A DNA stretch of 64,000 nt from positions 75,151 through 139,150 of the forward strand of contig CAYRNW010000004.1 of assembly GCA_964425745.1 (NCBI GenBank), given 5' to 3'. Of the stretch, positions 17,167 to 25,588 are shown piece after piece. Under the pieces are notes generated by a model. That model saw nothing but the letters and a program-made list of their open reading frames with translations, made no database searches and was not told the origin of the DNA. The stretch's first letter is position 1. Every line of letters starts with the position of its first letter. Origin of the DNA: CALCNS01 sp964425745. GTDB lineage: Bacteria > Bacillota > JAAYKD01. Made by a program: the position numbers and the translations under genes.

Positions 17167-19296
17167 TTACTTGTCTAAAATCTGCGACTCAATTCCGGCT
17201 TTTTGTAAACGCTCCACAACAATGGTGGCTTCGCTGGGAGAGGTTGTCAACAAGAGCGCTCCAACTCCACCCGTACTAAGCCGTCCAATTTCATCGGTGT
17301 CTCGTAGGAAGCGCCGAGTCTTAGCTGCAGTTTCTACCATCTCTTGATCAGTTGCCAGGATTTGCAATACGGTATATTCAATACCACTATTCTCCCAGCC
17401 CTTTTTTGCGAAGCTAATGACCTTCTGAAAATTCTCTGCTTTCATGATATCGCTCGAACCCTCAAAAGTATATTGATCCATTAAGGTTTCATATATGTGA
17501 GCGTTCCTGTAAGCATCATCCAACAAATCTTTGGTGATATGTAAAACGTTCATGTAATAGAGCGTTAATTTATCGAACGCCATATTCTCTATCATCACCA
17601 AGACCGTGACATGATTGTTAACCGATATGGGGAGAATCACCGAGGGCATATCCGGATTCAAATATTGGTTTGTATAGAACCGGTTGTTTTGAACAATATC
17701 AAGAAGCACAGAATTTTCGGTGATGTTATACGATTTGTGGAATTTGGCGGGCTGCTCGCCGATGTAGAGTAGCCGGCGCATAAAATTACTGCCAGGCTGT
17801 CGTACAAAGAGTGAGATGTTGGGTTCGTCGGTGAGATCACGAATGGAGGTTAGCGTTCCCCAGAAAATGTCCTGTTGTGAGAGCGAGTTTAGGCTTTTAA
17901 TCGAAGCATATAATTTCCCTAACCCGGATTCATACTTCAAAATTCGAGTTTCTTGCTCCATTTTAATCTGTCCTAAGTCACTATTGATTTGGCGCATAAT
18001 CTCCAATTCTTTACTCAAATCCTCGATTTGTAATTGCCTCTCGTGAATCGCAAAATTCTTCCGTTCCAATACATAGCCAATGCTCATCGCAATCACTAGT
18101 GCTTGTACCATCTGCAACAAGACATTGACATTGGAAAAAGTTGCAACAATACTATAGCCGTCCAAAAGTGAATTGATCACGTAATAGCCACTGACTAAAA
18201 TAGCGGAAAAAATTCCTTGATTGATGCCAAAAACAATGGAAATGAAGATCAGGTAGATTGTGAGGTACTGAGTAATGAAGGTATCGGAGTATCCGGTTTG
18301 CCAATACGTAAGATACGCCAATGCCGAAAACAAGGCAAGGTTTTCAATCGTTCGCCAAAATCCTGTATGGGAAGCTCTTTCTCGCTTCACAATTGCTTTT
18401 TTAACCCGTCTCGAGTCTTGATGCCACTGTACCGTTGATTCAATCATGACAGCAACATTTCGCCGCAAAACCAGACCCAATTCCATGGCGGCTTTGAGTC
18501 CATAATGAGTTGGTTCTTCTCCGCTTTTATTTCTGCCTATGAGGACTTTGCTAGGCCGAGCAAAAATCAACCCTTTGCTGTGCAGCTCTCGATATATCTC
18601 ATTGGCCAACTCTTCCCCCGAAATCGGATTTGCGGGAACGATGTTGTATACGCCCTCGATACTGTCATTCAAACTACGAACAATGGCTTCTACAGCATCT
18701 CCGGCTGCAACCAAATAGTGAAATCCATGAAGTCCCACTTGAATTTTGCCTTCTTGCAGGGCTTGCTCCACCATCTCAAATGCGACCGTCGTCGAATCCA
18801 ACGTTTCATACTCTCCGGTAACCATGGGGAGCCGCAAAAAGATATTGAAAAATCGATCCTTGGGTCTGAAGCTCAAAAATGCCTGCTCACACAAGACATG
18901 CGTTCTGGCATCAATACTTAAAGGCGCTACCTCATCGGTTTCGGCTTTCAATCCTTCACCATAAACAGAAACATTTGAAAGATAAATTATTTTCGCAGTT
19001 TCATGTAAAACCGAAAGTTCTGCAAGTGCTGTGACTTCAGTAACTTTTTTTATAGAATCCTCGATGGTCAGTACTTCTTTGCAATCGGCATACAGAATAA
19101 CCTCAGGCTTTTCCGCAGCGAAAATATCTTTCAAGCTCCTGAGGTCACTGCTCACATATTTAGAATGCGGCACGTTGGCCGAGTGCTCCGGCTGCTTGTT
19201 TTGATAAACACCTACCACTCGGTAATGATCACGGTAGAAACGGATAATGCTATGGATCCCTAAAAAACGCTCGGCTCCAATGACCATAATTTTCAT
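17167..19296 (-). CDS. pelD: SDR-PelD fusion: c-di-GMP receptor of the Pel complex
   Basis: Residues 1-290 are an extended SDR domain with a GAERFLG nucleotide loop. The usual YxxxK catalytic pair appears lost (THVLCEQAF at that place). Four membrane helices follow (about residues 318-415), then a coiled coil, a GAF domain (about 465-600) and a degenerate GGDEF domain. In that last domain the active-site motif is replaced by STGGV, but the inhibitory-site RxxD (RDTD, residues 665-668) remains. This is the PelD design: a c-di-GMP sensor, not an enzyme. ATGA overlap with the upstream EAL gene couples the two. The SDR part is probably structural or sugar-nucleotide binding. Confidence 0.88.
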   Translation of the reverse strand: MKIMVIGAERFLGIHSIIRFYRDHYRVVGVYQNKQPEHSANVPHSKYVSSDLRSLKDIFAAEKPEVILYADCKEVLTIEDSIKKVTEVTALAELSVLHETAKIIYLSNVSVYGEGLKAETDEVAPLSIDARTHVLCEQAFLSFRPKDRFFNIFLRLPMVTGEYETLDSTTVAFEMVEQALQEGKIQVGLHGFHYLVAAGDAVEAIVRSLNDSIEGVYNIVPANPISGEELANEIYRELHSKGLIFARPSKVLIGRNKSGEEPTHYGLKAAMELGLVLRRNVAVMIESTVQWHQDSRRVKKAIVKRERASHTGFWRTIENLALFSALAYLTYWQTGYSDTFITQYLTIYLIFISIVFGINQGIFSAILVSGYYVINSLLDGYSIVATFSNVNVLLQMVQALVIAMSIGYVLERKNFAIHERQLQIEDLSKELEIMRQINSDLGQIKMEQETRILKYESGLGKLYASIKSLNSLSQQDIFWGTLTSIRDLTDEPNISLFVRQPGSNFMRRLLYIGEQPAKFHKSYNITENSVLLDIVQNNRFYTNQYLNPDMPSVILPISVNNHVTVLVMIENMAFDKLTLYYMNVLHITKDLLDDAYRNAHIYETLMDQYTFEGSSDIMKAENFQKVISFAKKGWENSGIEYTVLQILATDQEMVETAAKTRRFLRDTDEIGRLSTGGVGALLLTTSPSEATIVVERLQKAGIESQILDK

Positions 19297-21458
19297 GGCT
19301 GCTCACCTGCCTGCCTCTGCACATTCAGCGTGTCCAAACTCTGGGGCATTGCTAAATGGTAGCCCTGACCCAAGGAAATGCCAATCTGATACAAACTCTG
19401 CACCTGTTCTTCTGTTTCAATCCCTTCTGCTACACAGAGGATGTTTAAATTCTCGCAATAATCGCGAATGCTCTTGATCATATAAAAAGACTTTTCATCG
19501 TTGAGAATATTTGACATCAGCTCAATGGGTATTTTAAGCCCGTCAAATTTTACTTGAGCCAACATGATATTATTGGAAAATCCGGTTCCATAATCATCGG
19601 CAATGATTTTGATTCCAGAACTCTTCAATTGCTCCGCTTTCACCATAACTTCTTCGGGCTTATTATAAATATGCTCAGTCAACTCAATGTACAATTGTTT
19701 TCCTTGACGAGCCAAGACATTGGCCAACGCTTTCATTTCATCGAGGATCGGCGTGTTGCCTAAAATATTCACCGAAATATCGGTCGGAATTTCTCCGTTC
19801 AGCGCCAATGCATGGATTTTTTTGAAGATCATGCGGTCCAATTCCACATCCAGCCCGGCAACCACACAGTCTCCGATAAACTCACCGGTATTCGAATAGA
19901 CTTCATTATGGACGCGGAGTAGCGCTTCTAAGAAAAGTATTTCTTTAGAAGCAATCTTCAAGATCGGTTGAAAGACGAGTGAAAAATCTCCGCGACTTAT
20001 GATCCCCGGTAAATAACGCAACCTCAACAAGCGCTGATTATACTGCTCGTATTGCGAAGGAACAAACAAATAGACATCACTGTTTTCCTGATTATCGGTC
20101 CGATATTTGCAAAAATTGAGCTTTTTGAGAACTTCGTCAACATCACTGAGCGTTTGCACCCGTAAACTTTCCGTATACAAGGCCCCGATTTTTGCTTTCA
20201 TAGCAAATTGCTTCTCTTGTACGACATAGACATCACTAAAAACTTCTACCAAACGACGTAATGCTTTATGTTCTTGGCCCTCTTTGGGATTTTCTTGTAG
20301 GGTAAACAAGAGTTCTCCGGTTTTGACGGAATAAATTTGTGCTTGTGGAAATTCTTTTCGCAACACATTGGCAATTGTTTTAAAACAAGCCAACTCAAAC
20401 TCGGTTTCATAAACCGTGCTTTTCTGAAAATCCAAATTCAAGCGCAATGAAGCAAAGAGCATGAACTCCGTGGAGGCTTTACAGTAGTCTAGAATGCCTT
20501 CTTTCATTACTGGATAGCCGGGAAATCCGGTCACATAATCGCGTGCTTTCGCCCGATATAGCACCTCGGTACGAGAAGTTTGCTTGGTAATGTCACGAAT
20601 CACCCCTAAGTAGCCCCCCAGCAATCTGGGATACGCAAAATATTCTATAAAAATCTCCTGGCCGGTTGCCGGTGTGCTAAAAAGAGTCCGCTCCACTTTT
20701 CGATTCGTAACCCGAACATGGGCTTCCGTAGAATCTCCAAGCAACTGTTGAAACTCCTCTAACGGCATGATCAACCGCGGGAGCTCCAAATCTTCGGCAC
20801 ATTTCCGGGAAAAATGCACTTGCTTTTTCTGTTCGTTCACCCAAAAAACGTAGAGGTTATCATATTTGGTAAGCAACTCCAGAAAATATCGGCTAAGATA
20901 AACGGACCCAAGCAGGTTCTGGGGAAAAAATGCTGCTATGGTTAAAGTTAAAATCAGGCCTAATGTGGCCACAAAAACTGCCAGGGTCAAAAGTACTTCG
21001 GCATCGTAGCGACCCAAATACCCATTGATATGAATTTCAGAAAAAACCACCGGTACAACGCTAAAAAGCAGGAGACCTGCCATGATTTCCTTTTTCAATT
21101 TGCTGAATAAGAAGCCAGCAGCGACGGCGAGTAAGGCCACGGCATACCACAGGGAAAACGGAGAAAAGTAAACGCTGAGTAGATAAAGCGGAGCAAAGCT
21201 AATCAAGCTTCGCCAAGAAAATTTAAGTGTGAGAAAAAATAACAGCAGGAATTTTAGATTCAAAACTGCTTGATCCTGCACGTAAAAGACGTGCGAGTTG
21301 AGCAAAAAACAAGCTCCACCCAAAAAGAAGCCAACAATCCAATCGCGGCTGCTAGGCGAGTAATCAAAATAGTTATGGATCATTGTAGCAAGAACAAAAA
21401 GTGCGACAAAAATCCCAAATCCGGAAAGAATGTAACCCATTAGATCAATTATTGGCAT
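19293..21458 (-). CDS. Membrane GGDEF(degenerate)-EAL protein, probable c-di-GMP phosphodiesterase
   Basis: This is the first gene of the Pel operon, 721 residues. About six N-terminal membrane helices come first, then a PAS-like domain (about 205-290), a degenerate GGDEF (KTGELLF near residue 381 where GGDEF is expected) and an EAL domain. EAL residues are kept: EALLR near 507, Asn in SVNIL, Glu in IELTE, DDYGTG, LKI, AEGIE and QGYHL. I infer an active phosphodiesterase that lowers c-di-GMP right beside the PelD receptor. Its stop overlaps the pelD start. Confidence 0.9.
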   Translation of the reverse strand: MPIIDLMGYILSGFGIFVALFVLATMIHNYFDYSPSSRDWIVGFFLGGACFLLNSHVFYVQDQAVLNLKFLLLFFLTLKFSWRSLISFAPLYLLSVYFSPFSLWYAVALLAVAAGFLFSKLKKEIMAGLLLFSVVPVVFSEIHINGYLGRYDAEVLLTLAVFVATLGLILTLTIAAFFPQNLLGSVYLSRYFLELLTKYDNLYVFWVNEQKKQVHFSRKCAEDLELPRLIMPLEEFQQLLGDSTEAHVRVTNRKVERTLFSTPATGQEIFIEYFAYPRLLGGYLGVIRDITKQTSRTEVLYRAKARDYVTGFPGYPVMKEGILDYCKASTEFMLFASLRLNLDFQKSTVYETEFELACFKTIANVLRKEFPQAQIYSVKTGELLFTLQENPKEGQEHKALRRLVEVFSDVYVVQEKQFAMKAKIGALYTESLRVQTLSDVDEVLKKLNFCKYRTDNQENSDVYLFVPSQYEQYNQRLLRLRYLPGIISRGDFSLVFQPILKIASKEILFLEALLRVHNEVYSNTGEFIGDCVVAGLDVELDRMIFKKIHALALNGEIPTDISVNILGNTPILDEMKALANVLARQGKQLYIELTEHIYNKPEEVMVKAEQLKSSGIKIIADDYGTGFSNNIMLAQVKFDGLKIPIELMSNILNDEKSFYMIKSIRDYCENLNILCVAEGIETEEQVQSLYQIGISLGQGYHLAMPQSLDTLNVQRQAGEQP

Positions 21459-21526
21459 GATGTCCTCCTCCCTGCACTGGTAGGGGATGTTTGTTGGTTT
21501 CTCTATGATTCTGTTATTCCTATTCT

Positions 21527-21554
21527 ACTATAGTTTCTCCAAACATACAATCAA
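21527..21554 (-). promoter_or_regulatory. Candidate promoter of the Pel/CotH operon
   Basis: On the minus strand TTGATT (21549-21554) and TATAGT (21527-21532) are 16 bases apart, about 70 bases ahead of the EAL gene start. No c-di-GMP riboswitch fold was recognised in the short leader. Confidence 0.6.
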
Positions 21555-21588
21555 AGACCTGCAAAACTCCGTTTTAAATTTCCTCACC

Positions 21589-21617
21589 TTGACGAGAACG
21601 CCACTTCGCGTTACAAT
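21589..21617 (+). promoter_or_regulatory. Candidate promoter of the Pr6Pr gene
   Basis: TTGACG (21589-21594) and TACAAT (21612-21617) are 17 bases apart, 48 bases upstream of the ATG. It is divergent from the Pel operon promoter and does not overlap it. Confidence 0.6.
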
Positions 21618-21664
21618 TATTCTGTAGAATTTGCTTCTAATTTACAGAAAGAAGGAAGTACACG

Positions 21665-22420
21665 ATGCATGAATTACGTAGAAAATTCCATGTCACGGCT
21701 TTAATTCCTTTCGGCGTTGCTGCATCTTGTTGTCTGGGAATTTTGACACACAGCACGATGCAAAACGGGGATTTCATGGCGGCTATTTTCAAAGCCTTTA
21801 CCATTCAAAGCAACATCTGGGCTGGCAGTATTGCCCTCCTTGGTTTGGGTTTTTCTTGGTTTAGCAAGAACAAATCCGGACCTGCATGGCTGGAACCCAT
21901 TCGTTTTATGTTTACCACCTCAATCACGCTGACCTGGCTGGTATTTGCGATTCTTTTGACACCAACCATGAGCTTGAGTTACCTGCTTTCGCAGTCGAAT
22001 TTCTATTTGCATAGCTTAACCCCCATTTTGAGCGTGATCGATTACATCCGTCAACCTAACGATAGGGTTCCCTTCAAAAACCTTTGGACCGTCATGATCA
22101 TGCCGATTTTATATAGTCTCTACTTCTTTGTGGAATACGCCTATACCGGAGAAATGCCGGTGCGCTATTTCTTTATGGACTATCGAAAACACGGCTGGTT
22201 CGGTATCAGTCGCAAGGGCTTGGGCGTTGTTTATTGGATGATCCTTTTACTGACTACGCTAGTCGGTATTGGCCGTAGCTTGTTGGCCTTGCGCGAATGG
22301 GGTAAAAAAGATCCTCTGAAAACCTCACTATGGACAGCTGGCATCATGCTCTTGATTTCTGCGGTCATGGTCTTGGTTCGCTCAAGAATGCCCTCCACAG
22401 AAAAGGACTCTTCTAATTAG
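21665..22420 (+). CDS. Pr6Pr family six-helix membrane protein
   Basis: This 251-residue protein has about six membrane helices and matches the Pr6Pr/FAR-17a-like family. The conserved parts are FTIQSNIW in helix 2, a long LHSLTPILSVIDY segment and WTVMIMPILYSLYFF. The function of the family is not settled. AGGAAG precedes the ATG. The gene is single, with its own promoter and a terminator that reaches into its stop codon. Confidence 0.85.
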   Translation: MHELRRKFHVTALIPFGVAASCCLGILTHSTMQNGDFMAAIFKAFTIQSNIWAGSIALLGLGFSWFSKNKSGPAWLEPIRFMFTTSITLTWLVFAILLTPTMSLSYLLSQSNFYLHSLTPILSVIDYIRQPNDRVPFKNLWTVMIMPILYSLYFFVEYAYTGEMPVRYFFMDYRKHGWFGISRKGLGVVYWMILLLTTLVGIGRSLLALREWGKKDPLKTSLWTAGIMLLISAVMVLVRSRMPSTEKDSSN

Positions 22421-22435
22421 GAAGGGTCTTTTTTT
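22406..22435 (+). terminator. Terminator overlapping the end of the Pr6Pr gene
   Basis: Stem GACTCTTC (22406-22413) pairs with GAAGGGTC (22421-22428) and is followed by seven T. The TAG stop codon lies inside the loop. Confidence 0.8.
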
Positions 22436-22511
22436 AGAAAGGATTTTTCGTTTTTGTTGCGAATCTTACTGGAAGAACATTACACACAGAGAAAAAGAGG
22501 AGGAAATCAAT

Positions 22512-23618
22512 ATGGATGTTCAAGCGTATCGTAAACTTTTCCCCGTCACTCAAAATTATGTATTTTTAAACAATGCTGCAGAATCCCCGCTCAATGAACC
22601 CTTCCGCCTAAAACTAGAGGACTATTTAAAGGTCTGCTCCACTGCCCCGCAAGAGAAGCCCTCTACCGTGCGCGAGGAGGTTCGAGCTCGTTTAGCCCAA
22701 CTGCTTGGCGGCTCAGCAGACGAATACGCCTTGGTCACCAGCACCGGTGTTGGGGTTAGCATTGTCGCGGCTGGGTATCCTTGGCAAGAGGGAGACAATA
22801 TTGTAGTTCCCGCTGACGAACATTGGAACAATACCTTTCCCTGGCTGGCGTTACGAGAAAAAAATGTGGATGTGCGTATTGTGCCCGTGGATGAGCATAA
22901 TCGCATTAAAGTTGAAGATGTGGCCGCTCGAGTCGATGCCAACACTAAAATCGTGGCTGCAGCAGCGGTTCGGTTCAATTCTGGATTTCGCAGTGATTTA
23001 AAAGCCCTGAGTAGCCTAGCACACAAGGTGGGAGCCCTATTTTTGGTCGACGGTATTCAAGCTACCGGAGTGATGCCTTTGAATGTTGAAAAAGATGGCA
23101 TCGATATCCTCTGCTGCGCCGGCTTTAAATGGTTGCTCGGTATGCCCGGCACCGGCTTTTTATATGTGCGTTCCGATGTGCAACGCCGAATCAACCCCAG
23201 CATGCCTGGCATGTTCGCTGCCGAGAATATCTTTACCGATTTGAATTATCATGAAGACGCCCGCCGCTTTGAGACCGGCTCCATTGCCTATTCTTTATTC
23301 CATGCCTGGACGGCAGGGCTGGATATTCTGCTCGAAGTCGGCGTTGAGAATATCTACACTCGTGTCATGCATTTGATCGACCTGCTGATTAAGGGCATTC
23401 GCGCCAAAGGTCATACATTATTATCCCCCGTGGAAACACAGGCCGAACGTTCTTCGATTTTGATTTTCAGTGTCGGCGATGCTGCAGCCAACAAAGCCTT
23501 ATACACCGCCTTGCGTGTTAAGGGAATTATCGTTACCTACCGCTCCGGCACGATTCGTGTCAGCCCCTCCTTCTTCAATACCGAAGAGGAGATTGCTGCA
23601 TTCGTAGAGGCGATTTAA
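22512..23618 (+). CDS. Class V aminotransferase (PLP-dependent, cysteine-desulfurase fold)
   Basis: The 368 residues cover a full class V PLP fold. The cofactor lysine is in CCAGFKWLLG near residue 207, with Asp in LFLVDGIQATG. The small-domain region near the C-terminus reads SGTIRVSPSFFNTEEE, so the active-site Cys of true cysteine desulfurases is missing. It therefore more likely acts like isopenicillin-epimerase or kynureninase-like members. AGAGGAGGAAA precedes the ATG. It stands alone between two terminators, and the substrate is unknown. Confidence 0.88.
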   Translation: MDVQAYRKLFPVTQNYVFLNNAAESPLNEPFRLKLEDYLKVCSTAPQEKPSTVREEVRARLAQLLGGSADEYALVTSTGVGVSIVAAGYPWQEGDNIVVPADEHWNNTFPWLALREKNVDVRIVPVDEHNRIKVEDVAARVDANTKIVAAAAVRFNSGFRSDLKALSSLAHKVGALFLVDGIQATGVMPLNVEKDGIDILCCAGFKWLLGMPGTGFLYVRSDVQRRINPSMPGMFAAENIFTDLNYHEDARRFETGSIAYSLFHAWTAGLDILLEVGVENIYTRVMHLIDLLIKGIRAKGHTLLSPVETQAERSSILIFSVGDAAANKALYTALRVKGIIVTYRSGTIRVSPSFFNTEEEIAAFVEAI

Positions 23619-23682
23619 ACCCAAATTCACAGGGTTCGCAGGTTTTCAGGTTATCAGATCCTCAGAATCACTAATCACTTAA

Positions 23683-23731
23683 TAAAAAAACGGAACACCT
23701 CGAAAAAAATCGAAGTGTTCCGTCTTTTTTT
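23683..23731. terminator. Bidirectional terminator between convergent genes
   Basis: A 12-base stem (23691-23702 with 23711-23722, one mismatch) has A7 on its left and T7 on its right. It serves the aminotransferase gene on the plus strand and the APH-like gene on the minus strand. Confidence 0.9.
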
Positions 23732-24464
23732 ATTCTTCCGGTGCTTCCCCTTTGCGAGCGGCTGCAATGACTGCAAAGTACGGTTGCAGTTGATCTCTGC
23801 GAACTTGAAGCTTTTGTAAATAGGCATCGGCTAAGGCTTTTTGAAAAGCCTTCAAAGCTTCCGGGTCCGGCACTGGTTCGGGCACTTGGCTGTATTGGAT
23901 TAAGAAAACGGTGCGAGCAATGTCGTAAAGCGCTGGTCCTTTGCAGACATTCATAAAGTCGAGTACCACACTTTTGTCTTCGTGAATCATGATATTACCA
24001 GGGTGAAAATCGCCATGACAGAGTTGCTTGCCTTCGGGCAAATCCTTCAATTGATGCAGGGCTACTTCACGTTCGGTTTGGCTCAAAGCTGTCGCTTTTT
24101 CAATGCCCCAACGCAAGAACCCTTTGTACGACGGTAGCTCATCCAGCTGATTTTGCATGATCAATGGATGGAGCTCTGCTAACCTTGCAGCACACCCTTC
24201 TGCATCTAGGGTTCTCAGCACCCACTCTAAGAGCGATTCTCCCAAGACGTGGTCATAGACAATACCATAGCGATGTTGCCAAGAGATCATTTCATAGGCT
24301 TTCGGCTTAGGAAAGTTCAGGGTATTTAGCAGCTGGCCTAACCGAAATTCCTTTTCCACAGCACTTTGCGGGTAACCCGGAATAAAGAGTTTCAGCACTT
24401 TCCCTGCTTCCCAGGTATAGACTTCTGCGGTTCTACCGATACCGATTATTTTATGCTCAGTCAT
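23730..24464 (-). CDS. Aminoglycoside phosphotransferase (APH) family kinase
   Basis: This is a 244-residue protein with the APH/choline-kinase fold. The catalytic loop reads LCHGDFHPGNIMI (near residue 155), followed by the metal-binding Asp in VVLDFMN. The N-lobe starts with GRTAEVY and the Lys in KVLKLF. Members phosphorylate small molecules such as antibiotics, choline or sugars, and nothing here tells which. The gene follows the dehydrogenase gene by 8 bases on the same strand and is probably co-transcribed with it. Confidence 0.87.
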   Translation of the reverse strand: MTEHKIIGIGRTAEVYTWEAGKVLKLFIPGYPQSAVEKEFRLGQLLNTLNFPKPKAYEMISWQHRYGIVYDHVLGESLLEWVLRTLDAEGCAARLAELHPLIMQNQLDELPSYKGFLRWGIEKATALSQTEREVALHQLKDLPEGKQLCHGDFHPGNIMIHEDKSVVLDFMNVCKGPALYDIARTVFLIQYSQVPEPVPDPEALKAFQKALADAYLQKLQVRRDQLQPYFAVIAAARKGEAPEE

Positions 24465-24472
24465 ACGATCGC

Positions 24473-25465
24473 CTACCCTAATACTTCGTCTAAAAGCGCT
24501 TCACCCTTGGCAAAGCGGACTGCATTTTCTACCACTTCCACCAATTCTTTGCGCTTGCCTTCAAAGCTCATATCGGCCGCATGGGGTGTAATCACTACAT
24601 TCTCTAACGAGAACAGCTCTTTGATCAGGGGGTTCTCTAAGCCCCCGGTGGTGCGCACTTCCACTTCGTGCTCCACCACATCAATGCCGGCGCCCCAAAT
24701 CCATCCTTCTTTCAACGCAGTGACTAAATCCTGGTCTACCACTACTTTGCCGCGGGAAATATTAATATAAATCGCGGTCGGTTTCATCATTTTGAACTTT
24801 TCGGCATTCATAAACCCTGTGGTCTCTGCCGTAAGTGGGGTGTTGGTGGTTACGAAATCGGCTGTGCGTAGCAGGGTTTCTAAATCGACAAAGGTGGCGT
24901 TGCATTCTTTCTCGAAGGCGGGGTTGGGTTTGCGGTTGTGGTAGATCACCTTCATATTAAAACCAGCTGCCTTGCGAGCAATATCTTGGCCAATGCTACC
25001 TGCACCAATAATGCCGAGCGTCGCACCGGTCAGATCCATGCCTAAACGACCGCCGTCGCCATGTTGCCATTGCCCAGTTTTAGCGCGGGTGTTGCGAGCT
25101 GGTATCATTTTTGCCACCGCCAACATGAGGGCTAAAGCGTGCTCGGAACAGACATCGCGTTTGGCCCAAGCGTTATTGGAAAAACGGATTCCTTTGGCGC
25201 GGGCATGAGCAACATCGAAGCCGTCGTAACCTGCCGAAGTGCTGGAAATGTATTTGAGGGTGGTCAATTGATCGACGACTTGTTTGTTGAAACGGGCAGT
25301 TCCACAAATAGCGACATCGACTCCATTGAGCCAGGAAACCAATTCATTGCCGGTGGGCAGCGCGTGCAGTTCGTCAACTTCGTTGCAAACAACATCGTAG
25401 TAGGGTTCCAGTTGATCTAAATACTCGCGGTCCAGTTGTTTTTCAATATAGAGTTTCATTTTCAT
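24473..25465 (-). CDS. D-isomer-specific 2-hydroxyacid dehydrogenase
   Basis: The NAD-binding motif GIIGAGSIG starts near residue 147. The catalytic Arg (NISRGKVVVD), Glu region (GIDVVEHE) and His (VITPHAAD) are in order. Length is 330 residues. The enzyme reduces 2-oxoacids or oxidises D-2-hydroxyacids with NAD(H); the substrate cannot be told. GGGAGGG precedes the ATG. It heads a two-gene unit with the APH-like kinase. Confidence 0.9.
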   Translation of the reverse strand: MKMKLYIEKQLDREYLDQLEPYYDVVCNEVDELHALPTGNELVSWLNGVDVAICGTARFNKQVVDQLTTLKYISSTSAGYDGFDVAHARAKGIRFSNNAWAKRDVCSEHALALMLAVAKMIPARNTRAKTGQWQHGDGGRLGMDLTGATLGIIGAGSIGQDIARKAAGFNMKVIYHNRKPNPAFEKECNATFVDLETLLRTADFVTTNTPLTAETTGFMNAEKFKMMKPTAIYINISRGKVVVDQDLVTALKEGWIWGAGIDVVEHEVEVRTTGGLENPLIKELFSLENVVITPHAADMSFEGKRKELVEVVENAVRFAKGEALLDEVLG

Positions 25466-25534
25466 AAGAATACCCTCCCTGTTTGAATATTGTTAATTTC
25501 AACTTGAAGGACCAATTTCCTTCTGTGTACAAAG

Positions 25535-25562
25535 GAAAAGCTTCCCAAAATTAGGAAGCTTT
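25535..25562 (-). terminator. Terminator after the stalk/WG gene
   Basis: Stem AAAGCTTCC / GGAAGCTTT (25554-25562 and 25537-25545) has an 8-base loop and a T-rich tail on the minus strand, 27 bases after the stop. Confidence 0.7.
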
Positions 25563-25588
25563 GTTGTTGAACGCTTACAGGACAAAAT

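Noticed and set aside
21459..21560. c-di-GMP riboswitch in the leader of the Pel operon
   Set aside because: The leader from the predicted promoter is about 65 bases, too short, and no conserved GEMM-like core was seen.
22512..23618. Cysteine desulfurase (sufS/nifS)
   Set aside because: The active-site Cys loop is absent and no iron-sulfur assembly genes are near.
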